In this document: in pieces, positions 1 through 8,656 of the stretch | How positions within the stretch are numbered: position 1 is the first letter of the stretch | How the letters are laid out: each line of letters opens with the position of its first letter | Assembly (NCBI RefSeq): GCF_005047635.1 | Contig: NZ_SUKC01000011.1 | Location: 62,001 to 126,000, forward strand | From: Arthrobacter sp. CAU 1506 | GTDB lineage: Bacteria > Actinomycetota > Actinomycetes > Actinomycetales > Micrococcaceae | DNA length: 64,000 nt | Direction of reading: 5' to 3' | Program-made: the position numbers and the translations under genes | Notes under the pieces: generated by a model | What the model was told of the DNA's origin: nothing | The model's input: only the letters and a program-made list of their open reading frames with translations | Databases searched by the model: none

Positions 1-928
1 GCAGCAGCGCCACGGACAGGATGGCTGCCGTGGGATCGGCCTTCTGCTGGCCGGCGATGTCCGGGGCCGAGCCGTGCACCGGTTCGAACATCGACGGGGC
101 GGTGCGGTCCATGTTGATATTGCCGGACGCCGCCAACCCGATGCCGCCGGTGATCGCCGCGGCCAGGTCGGTGATGATGTCGCCGAACAGGTTGTCGGTG
201 ACGATCACGTCGAAGCGCGCCGGGTCGGTGACCATGAAGATGGTGGCCGCGTCGATGTGCAGGTAGTCGACGGTGACGTCCGGGAACTCCGCGCCGACGG
301 TCTCCACGGTGCGGCGCCACAGGTGGCCGGCATAGACCAGCACGTTGTGCTTGTGCACCAGCGTCAGCTTGTTGCGGCGGGCGGAGGCGCGGCGGAAGGC
401 ATCGCGGACCACGCGTTCCACGCCGTGCGCGGTATTGACCGAAACCTCGGTGGCGATCTCGTGCGGCGTGCCCACCCGCAGCGCTCCGCCGTTGCCCACA
501 TACGGACCTTCGGTGCCTTCGCGGACGACGACGAAGTCCACCTCGCCGGGGTTCGCCAGCGGGCTGGCCACGCCGGGCAGCAGCTTGGCCGGGCGCAGGT
601 TCACGTAGTGGTCCAGCGAGAAGCGCAGCTTGAGCAGCATCTCCCGTTCGATGATGCCGGACGGGATGCGGGTGTCGCCGGGGGCTGCACCGACGGCGCC
701 GAACAGGATGGCGTCATGCTTGCGCAGCTGCTCCAGCGTCTCCTCGGGCAAGGTCTCGCCCGTGGCCAGCCAGTGTTCGGCGCCCAGCGGGTACTCGGTC
801 AGCTCGAACGTGGCATCGCCGCCGGCTGTTGCCGCTTCAAGGACCTTCACCGCCTCGGCCACGACCTCCGGACCGATGCCGTCGCCGGGAATGACTGCCA
901 GGGAGAATGCCTTCGTTGCTGCGCTCAT
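1..928 (-). CDS. leuB: 3-isopropylmalate dehydrogenase, 3' end cut by the window
   Basis: NAD-dependent oxidative decarboxylation of 3-isopropylmalate in leucine synthesis (cytoplasm). The minus strand reads from ATG at 928 as [20 protein letters not shown], the Rossmann-like start of LeuB. Further on come FGAVGAAP, the substrate/cofactor region [20 protein letters not shown], the conserved [14 protein letters not shown] and [13 protein letters not shown]. About 309 of an expected ~350 codons are present; the rest lies left of base 1. A -10-like TAAAAT at 940-935 lies 6 nt before the ATG, so the mRNA is probably leaderless. In many actinobacteria leuB lies close to serA/ilv; here about 17 kb of other genes separate them. 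Confidence 0.95.
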   Translation of the reverse strand, partial: MSAATKAFSLAVIPGDGIGPEVVAEAVKVLEAATAGGDATFELTEYPLGAEHWLATGETLPEETLEQLRKHDAILFGAVGAAPGDTRIPSGIIEREMLLKLRFSLDHYVNLRPAKLLPGVASPLANPGEVDFVVVREGTEGPYVGNGGALRVGTPHEIATEVSVNTAHGVERVVRDAFRRASARRNKLTLVHKHNVLVYAGHLWRRTVETVGAEFPDVTVDYLHIDAATIFMVTDPARFDVIVTDNLFGDIITDLAAAITGGIGLAASGNINMDRTAPSMFEPVHGSAPDIAGQQKADPTAAILSVALL

Positions 929-1135
929 GGATATATTTTAGGGAGGGGGTCCACATTCTGGGCAAACCGTCCCAATATGTGAAACATTAAGGTGGGGTGC
1001 TGGTCGGTGTGCTGGCGGGCGTTCCAGCGCTCGTCCCCGGGCAGTCGGCCGGGGTTACGCGACAGTCACCCGTCCACTAATCTCAGACCGCGGAATGACG
1101 CGGCCGTCCGCGCCGACATCCTAGAGTTGTGGATC

Positions 1136-2317
1136 ATGGGCGTGCACCACAAAATCTACCGCTGGCTCCAGGCCAACACCGGCAAAGTAGATCTGATCCT
1201 GATGCTGGCGGCGGTAGTGGCGTTTGTCTTGCCGTACCTGGCGATGGCCCACCTGCCGGCGTTCGTGATGTCGGCGTTGCTGGTTGTCCCGCTCGCATGG
1301 CGGCGGACGTATCCCTGGCAGTCCGGGGTGGCTATGGCGGCTGCGGCCCTGATGAACGTGGCTGTCATCGGCGAGCCGCTGCCCGCGCATGTGTTTGTGC
1401 TGGTCACCGTCTACTCGTTGGCGGCGTACGGCCCCCGTTGGAGCAGCCTGGGCGGCCTGGTGCTGGCTCTGCTCGGCGGGGCGATGTACGTGATCCGCTA
1501 CGGCATCACGGATCCCTTCACCGGCGGCACTGCGCCGTTCTACCTGGTTGCCCTGGTAGCAGTCGATGCCTTGGTACTCGCCTGCTGGATGTTCGGCGAC
1601 TTGGTCCGCAACCGGCGGCTAACGGTCCAAGCGCTGGAGGACCGAGCCCGCAGGCTTGAAGTGGAACGCCAGCAGGAGCGCGATCTGGCCGCCGCGGATG
1701 AACGCAGCCACATCGCGCGCGAAATGCATGACATCGTGGCGCATTCGCTCTCCGTCATCATTACGCAGGCCGACGGCGCCCGGTACGCCAGCGTGCAGGA
1801 CCCGGCCATTGCCACCGGAACCCTGGCAACCATCGCGGAAACCGGCCGCAATTCGCTGCAGGACATGCGCCGGTTGCTGGGCGTGCTGCGCGGAGACGAG
1901 ATTGCCTCAACCCGCCCGTTGCCGACGCTGGCCGACGTGGAAACTCTGGTTGACACCGTCCGCCGCTCCGGGCTGGTCGTGCAGCTGGAGCAGTTCGGCG
2001 GGCCGAGGCGGTCGATGCCAGCGGGCGCCGAGCTGACGGCTTACCGGGTGGTGCAGGAAGGCCTGACCAACGTCCTCAAGCACGCGGGGCCGGAGGCCTC
2101 GGCGCAGGTGCGTCTGGAATGGACTGTCCGCGGCCTGGAACTGCAGATTAACGACGACGGCCGGGGCGCCGCCGCCGACCCGGCCACCGCGGGGAGCCAG
2201 CAGGGCCTCACCGGGATGGCGGAACGGCTGGCGCTCTACGATGGAACGGTTCAGGCCGGACCGCGTGCCGGCGGCGGATTCCGCGTCTCGGCCTTCATCC
2301 CCTACACCGAAGCCTGA
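1136..2317 (+). CDS. Sensor histidine kinase, DesK/NarX-like (HisKA_3)
   Basis: Membrane sensor kinase of a two-component system, 393 residues from ATG 1136. About four hydrophobic segments lie in residues 18-155, followed by a cytoplasmic helix. The HisKA_3 dimerisation motif REMHDIVAHSLS has phospho-acceptor His198. The ATPase domain follows, with the N-box YRVVQEGLTNVLKHA and the G-boxes NDDGRG and GLTGMAERL. An in-frame extension back to 992 lacks a ribosome site. TAGAGT at 1122-1127 sits 8 nt before the ATG, suggesting leaderless initiation there. The response regulator gene follows after a 234-nt spacer. The signal sensed cannot be read from the sequence. Confidence 0.9.
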   Translation: MGVHHKIYRWLQANTGKVDLILMLAAVVAFVLPYLAMAHLPAFVMSALLVVPLAWRRTYPWQSGVAMAAAALMNVAVIGEPLPAHVFVLVTVYSLAAYGPRWSSLGGLVLALLGGAMYVIRYGITDPFTGGTAPFYLVALVAVDALVLACWMFGDLVRNRRLTVQALEDRARRLEVERQQERDLAAADERSHIAREMHDIVAHSLSVIITQADGARYASVQDPAIATGTLATIAETGRNSLQDMRRLLGVLRGDEIASTRPLPTLADVETLVDTVRRSGLVVQLEQFGGPRRSMPAGAELTAYRVVQEGLTNVLKHAGPEASAQVRLEWTVRGLELQINDDGRGAAADPATAGSQQGLTGMAERLALYDGTVQAGPRAGGGFRVSAFIPYTEA

Positions 2318-2385
2318 CGCCGATGTCGGCAACCTTCCCTGACGGTTGAGTAGCTTCGGTGTGGGCCGATTCCAGCCTGACGAGC

Positions 2386-2545
2386 TCTGAACCCCCGACC
2401 TGCCCGCCCAGCCCCAACCGCTTCCTACGTGTCCTCCAATCCCCGAACCCAACCGAACGCATTCAGCCCCAACCGACCCCAACTCCAGCGTGTTCCGCAG
2501 CCCCGAACCGCCCCAACCCCAACGCGTTCCAGCCGACCCAGAAAG
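2386..2545 (+). other. C-rich spacer (G-rich on minus strand) between kinase and regulator
   Basis: This spacer is strikingly poor in G on the plus strand, with repeated CCCCAACC, CCCCGAACC and CCCAACCG words. The minus strand has GGGGTTGGGG, then GGGG six bases later, then another GGGG about 20 nt away, which fits a G-quadruplex (i-motif on the plus strand). An open frame from 2429 runs through it into the regulator, but its translation is a Pro/Arg/Asn-rich low-complexity stretch, so it was not taken as coding. Confidence 0.55.
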
Positions 2546-2551
2546 ATCCCG

Positions 2552-3253
2552 ATGACCGACTCCCCTATCCGCGTAGCTCTCGTCGACGACCAGCAGCTGG
2601 TCCGCGGCGGCTTCAAGATGCTGATCAATTCCCAACCGGACCTGGAGGTTGTGGCCGAAGCTGGCGATGGGCGCGAAGCCGTGAGCGCGCTCGGAAAGGT
2701 GCGCGCCGACGTCGTGCTCATGGATGTTCGCATGCCGGGCATGGACGGCATTGAGGCGACTACCAGGCTGCTGGACACCGCCGCCGCGCAGCCCGCCGGT
2801 TCGGACCGGGCGGACCTGAAGGTCGTGGTGCTGACAACGTTCGACCTCGACGAGTACGCGCTGGCCGCCATCCAGGCCGGAGCCAGCGGCTTCCTGCTCA
2901 AGGACGCGCCGCCGGAGGAACTGCTGGGCGCCATCCGCACGGTGCACCGGGGAGATGCGGTGATTGCGCCGTCCACCACGCGGCGGCTGCTGGACCACGT
3001 GGCACCGATGCTGCGCACACCGGGCCCGGCGGCCAGCCGCAGCCATGCGGCCGTCGAAACGCTGACGGCCCGGGAACGCGAAGTGTTCACGCTGATTGCC
3101 CAAGGTCTCTCTAACCCGGAAATTGCCGCCCAGCTGTTCCTGTCCGAGGCAACCGTGAAGACCCACGTGGGCCATATCCTGGCCAAACTCAACGCGCGCG
3201 ACCGGGTGCAGGCCGTGCTGATCGCCTACGAAACCGGGGTCGTTACGCCGTAG
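2552..3253 (+). CDS. NarL/LuxR-family response regulator
   Basis: DNA-binding response regulator, 233 residues, partner of the histidine kinase just upstream. The receiver domain starts VALVDDQQLV with acidic residues 12-13, phospho-acceptor Asp58 in VVLMDVRMPGMDG, the switch Thr in VVLTTFDLDEY and the conserved Lys in FLLKDAPPEELL. The C-terminal LuxR-type HTH reads LTAREREVFTLIAQGLSN through ATVKTHVGHILAKL. ATG 2552 is chosen because homology begins right after it and the 41 upstream in-frame residues are low-complexity. The ribosome site (GAAAG) is weak. The ABC exporter at 5.3-8.6 kb is a possible but unproven target. Confidence 0.92.
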   Translation: MTDSPIRVALVDDQQLVRGGFKMLINSQPDLEVVAEAGDGREAVSALGKVRADVVLMDVRMPGMDGIEATTRLLDTAAAQPAGSDRADLKVVVLTTFDLDEYALAAIQAGASGFLLKDAPPEELLGAIRTVHRGDAVIAPSTTRRLLDHVAPMLRTPGPAASRSHAAVETLTAREREVFTLIAQGLSNPEIAAQLFLSEATVKTHVGHILAKLNARDRVQAVLIAYETGVVTP

Positions 3254-3350
3254 AGCGGCGTGCGCGCGGGATCAAGGGGCAGCCGGCTGCCGCCGTGCTA
3301 CTAGATGTCGCCGGCTCCCCGGATGCGCGGCCATACTGCGGCCAGCGCAG

Positions 3351-3423
3351 CCGCCGAACTACAGGTTGCCGTCGACTCTCAGGCGCCCGGCAGCCGCTGC
3401 CGCCGGAACTACAGGTTGCCGTC
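3351..3423 (-). repeat. Duplicated 3' tail of the LCP gene
   Basis: The plus-strand word GAACTACAGGTTGCCGTC occurs at 3406-3423, where it encodes the last residues and TAG of the LCP gene, and in nearly the same form at 3356-3373, 50 bp beyond the stop. Similarity fades outside about 20 bp. It looks like a partial tandem duplication of the gene end. Confidence 0.6.
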
Positions 3424-4539
3424 CGCGAAGGAATCGAAAATCTTGCGGGTCGGCGCATCCAGATGCAGCATGAACTGGCCGTCTGAGCTGTACCCGAATG
3501 GGGGCTCGGGCACTTCGCCGCCGACCTTGCGCGGATCCGCCTTGTACGCCCAGGCTCCGAGCGTCAGCGCCTGCTCCGCGGTCAGGTTGGTCTCCACAAG
3601 CGGATCGGCGGCGGAGAGCAGGTCGACGAGCCCGGCCGGACCGTTCATCTTCGCCAGTGCGGCGAAGCCGAGCAGCAGGACGCCCTGGTGTGCTGAACGA
3701 TCGAAGTCGCCACCCGGCAGGGTCTTTCGTTCCCGGGCGAAGTCCAGCGCCGTCTCGCCGTCGAGCTTGCTCTTTCCCGCCTTGACGTCGAGCACCGGGA
3801 CGGGGGCGTCGACGGTCACTCCGCCTATGTCATCGACCAAGTTTTCGAACCCCTTGAAACCGGTGAGGATGTAGCCCTCCACCTTCAGGCCCGTCACGTC
3901 CGTTACGACCTCCTGCTGAGCTTTAGGTCCACCCTGCATCATGGCCGCATTGATTTTCGCCTGCCCGCCGCCCGGCATTTTCACCCAGAGGTCGCGCGGA
4001 ATGCCCAGGATTCCGCCGCCGCCCTTGCCGTCCACACCGACCACCTGAAGGGCATCGGCTCGTGCTTCCCGAACCTTCTCGCCCTTACTCTTCTGGGCGT
4101 CGGAGCCGATGACCAGGACGTGACGCTTGCCGCCCAGCACGGGTTTCTTGACGCCGAGCGACGGCCACCAACCACCGACCGCGGTCCAGGTGCCGTCCTT
4201 TTCGACGGCGAGGGTCACGTCCTTGTCCGACGTCAGCACGGCCATCTTCTGCTTGTTCCATTTGCCGGTGGACGCCTTCACGGTGATCTTGGTATCCACC
4301 GGTTTGCGGTCCGCGAGAGCGGTCGCCGTCCGCTTGTTGGCCTTGAGCTCGCCGCCCTCGTAGATGGCGGTAGCCAGTTTGGCCAGCGCGGCCGGCATGT
4401 CCCCTGTTTCCACACTTGACGTCGGTGTTGGCGTCGCCGTGGCCGACGTCAGCGGGCGGGCGGGCTGTTCCTTCGGGGCACAGCCGGTCAAAACGAGCAG
4501 GGAGACAAGGGGCAGTGCGGCGAGGCGCGTAAGCTTCAT
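3409..4539 (-). CDS. LCP (LytR-CpsA-Psr) family lipoprotein
   Basis: LCP enzymes transfer undecaprenyl-phosphate-linked glycopolymers to the cell wall outside the membrane. The 376-residue protein begins with a lipoprotein signal ending in lipobox LTGC (Cys20). A spacer and an extra domain follow, and the LCP domain starts near residue 140. Its signatures are present: VLVIGSDAQ, ALQVVGVD, GIPRDLWVKMPGG followed by KINAAMMQGG, and LDGETALDFARER with FDRSAHQ. Most LCP proteins are held by an N-terminal membrane helix; lipid anchoring is less common. Start ATG 4539 has a GGGAGAG ribosome site. Monocistronic, with a long repeat-filled spacer upstream. Confidence 0.85.
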   Translation of the reverse strand: MKLTRLAALPLVSLLVLTGCAPKEQPARPLTSATATPTPTSSVETGDMPAALAKLATAIYEGGELKANKRTATALADRKPVDTKITVKASTGKWNKQKMAVLTSDKDVTLAVEKDGTWTAVGGWWPSLGVKKPVLGGKRHVLVIGSDAQKSKGEKVREARADALQVVGVDGKGGGGILGIPRDLWVKMPGGGQAKINAAMMQGGPKAQQEVVTDVTGLKVEGYILTGFKGFENLVDDIGGVTVDAPVPVLDVKAGKSKLDGETALDFARERKTLPGGDFDRSAHQGVLLLGFAALAKMNGPAGLVDLLSAADPLVETNLTAEQALTLGAWAYKADPRKVGGEVPEPPFGYSSDGQFMLHLDAPTRKIFDSFADGNL

Positions 4540-4680
4540 GGCTCAATGTTCCACTCTCCCGCGCCCGTAGCCCAAAGGTTTCACCACCGCGGCGTGTCCC
4601 GCAGTGTTCCGCCTCCGTGGCGGGGAGGGCTTCGGGGCCGGCGCGGTCTCTGGGCGGGTCTCTGCCCGGGTTTCCGCTCG

Positions 4681-4785
4681 GGTCTCCACGCGCTCGCTGG
4701 CACTCGCTTGGTCGGCCACCGGGGCAGCGTCACCTCGCGCTCGCTGGCGCTCGTTTGGTCGACCCCCGGGGTGGCGTCCCCACGC
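4681..4785 (+). repeat. Intergenic repeat family A, copies 1 and 2
   Basis: Two degenerate copies of a ~40-bp unit, GGTCTCCACGC-RCTCGCTGGCRCTCG-YTTGGTCGRCC-CCGGGG, at 4681-4724 and about 4732-4774. Similar GTCGACC/ACCGG intergenic units are common in Arthrobacter and related genomes. No gene is recognised in the 720-bp spacer 4540-5260; the open frames there are translations of these repeats. Confidence 0.7.
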
Positions 4786-4892
4786 TTGGTCCGCACCGAG
4801 GGCAGCCTCACTCCGAACTCGCCGGCGCACGCCTTGCGCCATCGTGCCCCGTCCGGTCTAGCCACCGAGGCTGCTTCGGCCGCTCGTTCGGC

Positions 4893-4957
4893 CGAGGGCG
4901 GGGTAAATCGGTGAGGGCACCCTCCATGGACGGTGCCCTCACCGATTTACCCTGCCC
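4893..4957. repeat. Dispersed palindromic element, copy 1
   Basis: A 21-bp perfect inverted repeat: left arm 4901-4921 starting GGGTAAATCGGTGAGGGC, right arm 4932-4952, with a 10-nt loop CTCCATGGAC. A second copy at 26311-26374 matches through the arms, the flank CGAGGGCG and the CTCCATGG loop core, so this is a repeated element and not a chance hairpin. There is no T tract. Confidence 0.85.
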
Positions 4958-5060
4958 TGACGGTTGCTGACGTGCGCTGCCGGCGCGCGGACGGCCGCGG
5001 TGCCAGCGCTGCCGCGGTGCCGGGTTCGGCAACCGTGGTCGAGGCGCGCCGTCCGGGCTC

Positions 5061-5170
5061 GGTCTCTACGCACTCGCTGGCGCTCGTTTGGTCGACCACC
5101 GGGGGCGCGTCTCCACGCACTCGGGTCTCCACGCACTCGCTGGCGCTCGTTTGGTCGACCGCCGGGGGCC
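5061..5170 (+). repeat. Intergenic repeat family A, copies 3 and 4
   Basis: Two near-identical ~43-bp copies at 5061-5105 and 5124-5167, each containing CACTCGCTGGCGCTCGTTTG followed by GTCGACC and a CCGGGGG end, separated by a partial unit. They match copies 1 and 2 about 350 bp upstream. Confidence 0.8.
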
Positions 5171-5260
5171 GCTTCTCCACCCTGGGTATGAGCGCGGCGG
5201 CGCCGAATACCAGCCCGGCGGCGGATCCGGACCGGGGCACCGGTTCCCTACCGTAGGAGT

Positions 5261-6034
5261 ATGACCACTAAAACTGAGCAATCACTCGTCGGCGCCGCCC
5301 CCGGACGCGCCGCCTCGGCCGCTGCCACCCGCGGCCTGAACAAGATCTACGGCACCGGCGATACCCGTGTGCACGCCCTCAAGAATGTGGACGCGAACTT
5401 CGACGCAGGCAAGTTCACCGCGATCATGGGCCCGTCCGGATCCGGCAAGTCCACGTTGATGCATTGCCTGGCCGGGCTGGACACCGCCGACTCGGGCAAC
5501 ATCTGGATCGGCGGCACGGAGATCACCGGACTCAACGACTCCCAGCTGACCAAGCTGCGCCGCGAGCGCGTGGGCTTCGTCTTCCAGGCCTTCAACCTGG
5601 TGCCCACGCTGACCGCGGAGCAGAACATCACGCTGCCCATCTCGCTGGCCAACGGGACGGTGGACAAGGAGTGGTTCGGCTACGTCACCAAGACGCTCGG
5701 CCTGACCGACCGCCTGGCGCACCGCCCGCACGAGCTGTCCGGCGGACAGCAGCAGCGGGTGGCCGTGGCCCGGGCACTGCTGACGCGCCCCGATGTGGTG
5801 TTCGGCGACGAGCCCACCGGCAACCTTGATTCGAAAGTGGGAGCCGAGGTGCTTTCGCTGTTGCGCCGGTCCTGCCAGGAGATGGGGCAGTCCATCATCA
5901 TGGTCACGCACGATCCGGTGGCCGCCTCCTACGCGGACCGCGTGGTGCTGATGAACGACGGCGCGCTGGTCGGCGAACTGGACCGCCCGGACACCGACAC
6001 GATTCTGGCTTCGCTGGCCAAGCTGGGGGCCTAA
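5261..6034 (+). CDS. ABC transporter ATPase, MacB/LolD type
   Basis: ATPase of an FtsX-type exporter or mechanotransmission system, 257 residues at the inner face of the membrane. Walker A GPSGSGKST is at residues 57-65, signature LSGGQQQR at 159-166, Walker B VVFGDEPTGNLD at 179-190 and switch His in MVTHDP. The insert FVFQAFNLVPTLTAEQNI is typical of the MacB/LolD/FtsE clade. The permease starts 3 nt after the stop, so they are translated together. TAGGAGT lies only about 2 nt before the ATG and a TACCGT -10-like box lies 6 nt before that, so initiation may be leaderless. Substrate unknown. Confidence 0.93.
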   Translation: MTTKTEQSLVGAAPGRAASAAATRGLNKIYGTGDTRVHALKNVDANFDAGKFTAIMGPSGSGKSTLMHCLAGLDTADSGNIWIGGTEITGLNDSQLTKLRRERVGFVFQAFNLVPTLTAEQNITLPISLANGTVDKEWFGYVTKTLGLTDRLAHRPHELSGGQQQRVAVARALLTRPDVVFGDEPTGNLDSKVGAEVLSLLRRSCQEMGQSIIMVTHDPVAASYADRVVLMNDGALVGELDRPDTDTILASLAKLGA

Positions 6035-6037
6035 GCC

Positions 6038-8554
6038 ATGCTGCAAGTAGCACTCGCACAGGTGAGGCAGCACGCGCGGCGGTTCATCGCCGTCGGGCTT
6101 GCCGTGATGATGGCGGTGGGTTTCCTGACCGCCACGCTCATGGTCAATGCCTCCACGGAAGCGTCGCTGGGCAACAGCATCGGCGCCGGTTTCCGGAACG
6201 CGGACCTGGTGGTAACGGAGGGACCCGAGGCTCCGCTGGATTCACCGGCCGTTGACGCCGTCAAGAGCACCGACGGCGTGGGCGCGGTGTACGCGCAGGA
6301 GATGGGGTGGATCGCGTTCGGCACGTCGACCGAATCAGGTTACGGCGCGCTGCAGAACACGGCGCCCGCCGGGCTGGACAACCTGGAACTGCTCAGCGGC
6401 AAACTGCCGGGCGACGGCGAGGTGGCCCTGGACGCCGGCACCGCGGAAAAACGTGGACTGGCCGCCGGCGACACCATAGAGCTGGCCCCGGCCGGCGGTC
6501 TGGTTGCGGCCGAGGACCTCGCCGCCGCGGGCACCGGGCTGACAGTTTCCGGCATCGTGAAGGCCTCCAAGGATCCGTTCATGATGGGCCAACCGCAGTT
6601 CTTTACTGGCGGCGAACTGGTCCAGCACCTGGCTGGCGAAGGCGGACCGCAGCTGCGCTCCATCCAGTTGGATCTGGCGGCCGGCGGCGACGCGACCGCG
6701 GTGAAAAGCGCTTTGGCCGGCGCGCTGGCCGATGCCGGTTTCGCCGATGCGACCGTGAACACCGCCGAAGAGCAGACCAAGGCAGTGGTGGCGAGCTTCA
6801 CCGGCGGCACCGACCAGCTCACCGTGGTGCTGCTGGCGTTCGCGCTGGTGGCGCTGCTGGTCTCCGCCCTGGTGGTGGCCAATACGTTCTCCGTGCTGAT
6901 CGCCCAGCGCACCCGTGAGCTGGCGCTGCTGCGCTGCATCGGCGCGGACCGCAAGCAGATCCGCAACTCCGTGCTGGCCGAAGCGCTGCTGGTGGGCGTG
7001 GGCGCGTCCATCGTGGGCGTGCTGGGCGCGGTAGGCCTGATGGCCGGCATCGTCGCCGTGCTGCAGGCGCAGCCGGACACCGAGTTCGCCGCGCTGGCCG
7101 TGCCGCCGGTGGCCGTCGCCGTCGGGCTGGTGGTGGGGATCCTGCTCACCGTGCTGGCCGCGCTGGCCCCGGCCCGTGCCGCGACCCGGGTTGCTCCGCT
7201 GGCTGCGCTGCGGCCGGCCGACGAGGCCCGCGCCGGGAACGCCAAAGGCAAGGTCAGGCTCGCGGTGGGCGTCGCACTCACGGTCGGCGGCGCCGTCGTG
7301 CTCGCGCTGGGCGCGGTCTCCGCAAACCTGTTGATTGCCCTGCCCGGCGGCATGCTGTCCTTTATCGGACTGCTGCTGTGCGCCACACTGTTCGTGCCGC
7401 CGCTGGTGACGGCGGTGGGCGCGCTGGCGAAGCCGGCCGGCGTCCCGGGCAAACTGGCGGCAGTCAACGCCGTCCGCAACCCCGGCCGCACCTCCGCGAC
7501 CGCCACGGCGCTGCTGATCGGCGTGACCCTGGTGGCGATGATGATGACCGGCGCGCAGACCTCGCGCACCGCCTTCGACGGCCAGTTGGGCGCGGAGTAC
7601 CCGGTGGACCTGTCCGTCGGCGACCTCACCTTGGAGGGGCAGCCGCTGGATGTATCGGCGGCGGCCACCGCTATGAATTACGACGGCATTGCGGCCGCCG
7701 GTTTGATCACGAACGGCGGTCATGCCGAGGTCCACGGGGCGCGCACCGGCGTGTACCAGCTGGCGCCGGAGCAGCTGGACCTGCTGCAGGACAAGACCCT
7801 GGTGCTGGACGGGAACACCGTGCTGATGCCGCAGGGCTCCGAGCTGAAGACCCTGACCGTGACCGGCAGCAAGGGCTCCAAGGAACTGACCGTGGTGGAG
7901 GCCGACAGCCGGACCCTGCCGCCGCTGATCTCCTCCGCCGTGGCCGCGGAAATCGGCGTGCCGAAGCTGCCCGCCGCCGAGAGCGAGGACTACTACACGT
8001 CCTTGCCGCAGCTGTGGGTCTCGGTGGACCGCGATCTGGACGCCTGGGCGCTGCTTGACCTGCGCAGCCAGCTGGCAGCCGGACTGGACGTGAACGAATA
8101 CCAGATCTCCGGCGCCGCCGTGGAGCGGGCCGCGTTCAACCAGGTGATTGACGTGCTGCTGCTGGTGGTCACCGGGCTGCTGGCCGTGGCGGTTCTGATC
8201 GCGCTGGTGGGCGTGGCGAACACGCTCTCGCTCTCGGTGCTGGAACGCACGCAGGAGTCCTCGCTGCTCAGGGCGCTGGGGCTCACCAAATCGCAGCTGC
8301 GCGGCATGCTGGCTCTGGAGGCAGTGCTGATCGCCGGCGTGGCCGCGCTGATCGGCGCGGTGCTGGGCGCGGTGTACGGCTGGCTCGGCGCGCAGTCCGC
8401 GCTGGGGGCCTTCGCCGCCGTGGTGCCGGACGTTCCGTGGCTGCAACTGCTGGCCGTGCTGGCCGTCGCCGTGGTGGCCGGGCTGCTGGCCTCGGTGATG
8501 CCGGCCCGCCGCGCCGCGCGCCTCTCCCCTGTGGAGGGCCTGGCAACGGTCTAG
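6038..8554 (+). CDS. FtsX-like permease, tandem MacB-type
   Basis: Membrane partner of the ATPase encoded just upstream, 838 residues. It begins with a membrane helix (VGLAVMMAVGFLTATLMV) and an extracytoplasmic MacB-like periplasmic-core domain. A first FtsX bundle follows at about residues 265-385, with VVANTFSVLIAQRTRELALL and the cytoplasmic LRCIGADRKQIR loop. Then come helices near 405-460, a second external domain, and a second FtsX bundle at the C-terminus with VANTLSLSVLERTQESSLL and ALGLTKSQLRGML. Two half-permeases fused in one chain is usual for actinobacterial and Firmicute members. The substrate may be a lipid, peptide or drug; the sequence does not say. Confidence 0.92.
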   Translation: MLQVALAQVRQHARRFIAVGLAVMMAVGFLTATLMVNASTEASLGNSIGAGFRNADLVVTEGPEAPLDSPAVDAVKSTDGVGAVYAQEMGWIAFGTSTESGYGALQNTAPAGLDNLELLSGKLPGDGEVALDAGTAEKRGLAAGDTIELAPAGGLVAAEDLAAAGTGLTVSGIVKASKDPFMMGQPQFFTGGELVQHLAGEGGPQLRSIQLDLAAGGDATAVKSALAGALADAGFADATVNTAEEQTKAVVASFTGGTDQLTVVLLAFALVALLVSALVVANTFSVLIAQRTRELALLRCIGADRKQIRNSVLAEALLVGVGASIVGVLGAVGLMAGIVAVLQAQPDTEFAALAVPPVAVAVGLVVGILLTVLAALAPARAATRVAPLAALRPADEARAGNAKGKVRLAVGVALTVGGAVVLALGAVSANLLIALPGGMLSFIGLLLCATLFVPPLVTAVGALAKPAGVPGKLAAVNAVRNPGRTSATATALLIGVTLVAMMMTGAQTSRTAFDGQLGAEYPVDLSVGDLTLEGQPLDVSAAATAMNYDGIAAAGLITNGGHAEVHGARTGVYQLAPEQLDLLQDKTLVLDGNTVLMPQGSELKTLTVTGSKGSKELTVVEADSRTLPPLISSAVAAEIGVPKLPAAESEDYYTSLPQLWVSVDRDLDAWALLDLRSQLAAGLDVNEYQISGAAVERAAFNQVIDVLLLVVTGLLAVAVLIALVGVANTLSLSVLERTQESSLLRALGLTKSQLRGMLALEAVLIAGVAALIGAVLGAVYGWLGAQSALGAFAAVVPDVPWLQLLAVLAVAVVAGLLASVMPARRAARLSPVEGLATV

Positions 8555-8656
8555 CCGGGATGTGGGCGCCGGCGAGGGCGGGCTAGGAGGTTGCAGGCCA
8601 CGCGAGGCCACGCCGTCGTCGTCCCCCTCCCCCGCAATCCCCCTCATCGAGGAATC

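Noticed and set aside
2429-2551. Extended N-terminus of the response regulator
   Set aside because: 41 extra residues are Pro/Asn/Arg low complexity, and the receiver domain begins at the downstream ATG 2552.
4681-5170. CRISPR array
   Set aside because: The repeats are unequal, spaced at ~50-330 bp, not interspersed with unique spacers of constant size, and no cas gene is nearby.
4542-5256. Several open frames in the repeat spacer
   Set aside because: All translate the repeats (for example ACTCGCTGGCGCTCG) and have no ribosome site or family; frames exist on both strands at once.
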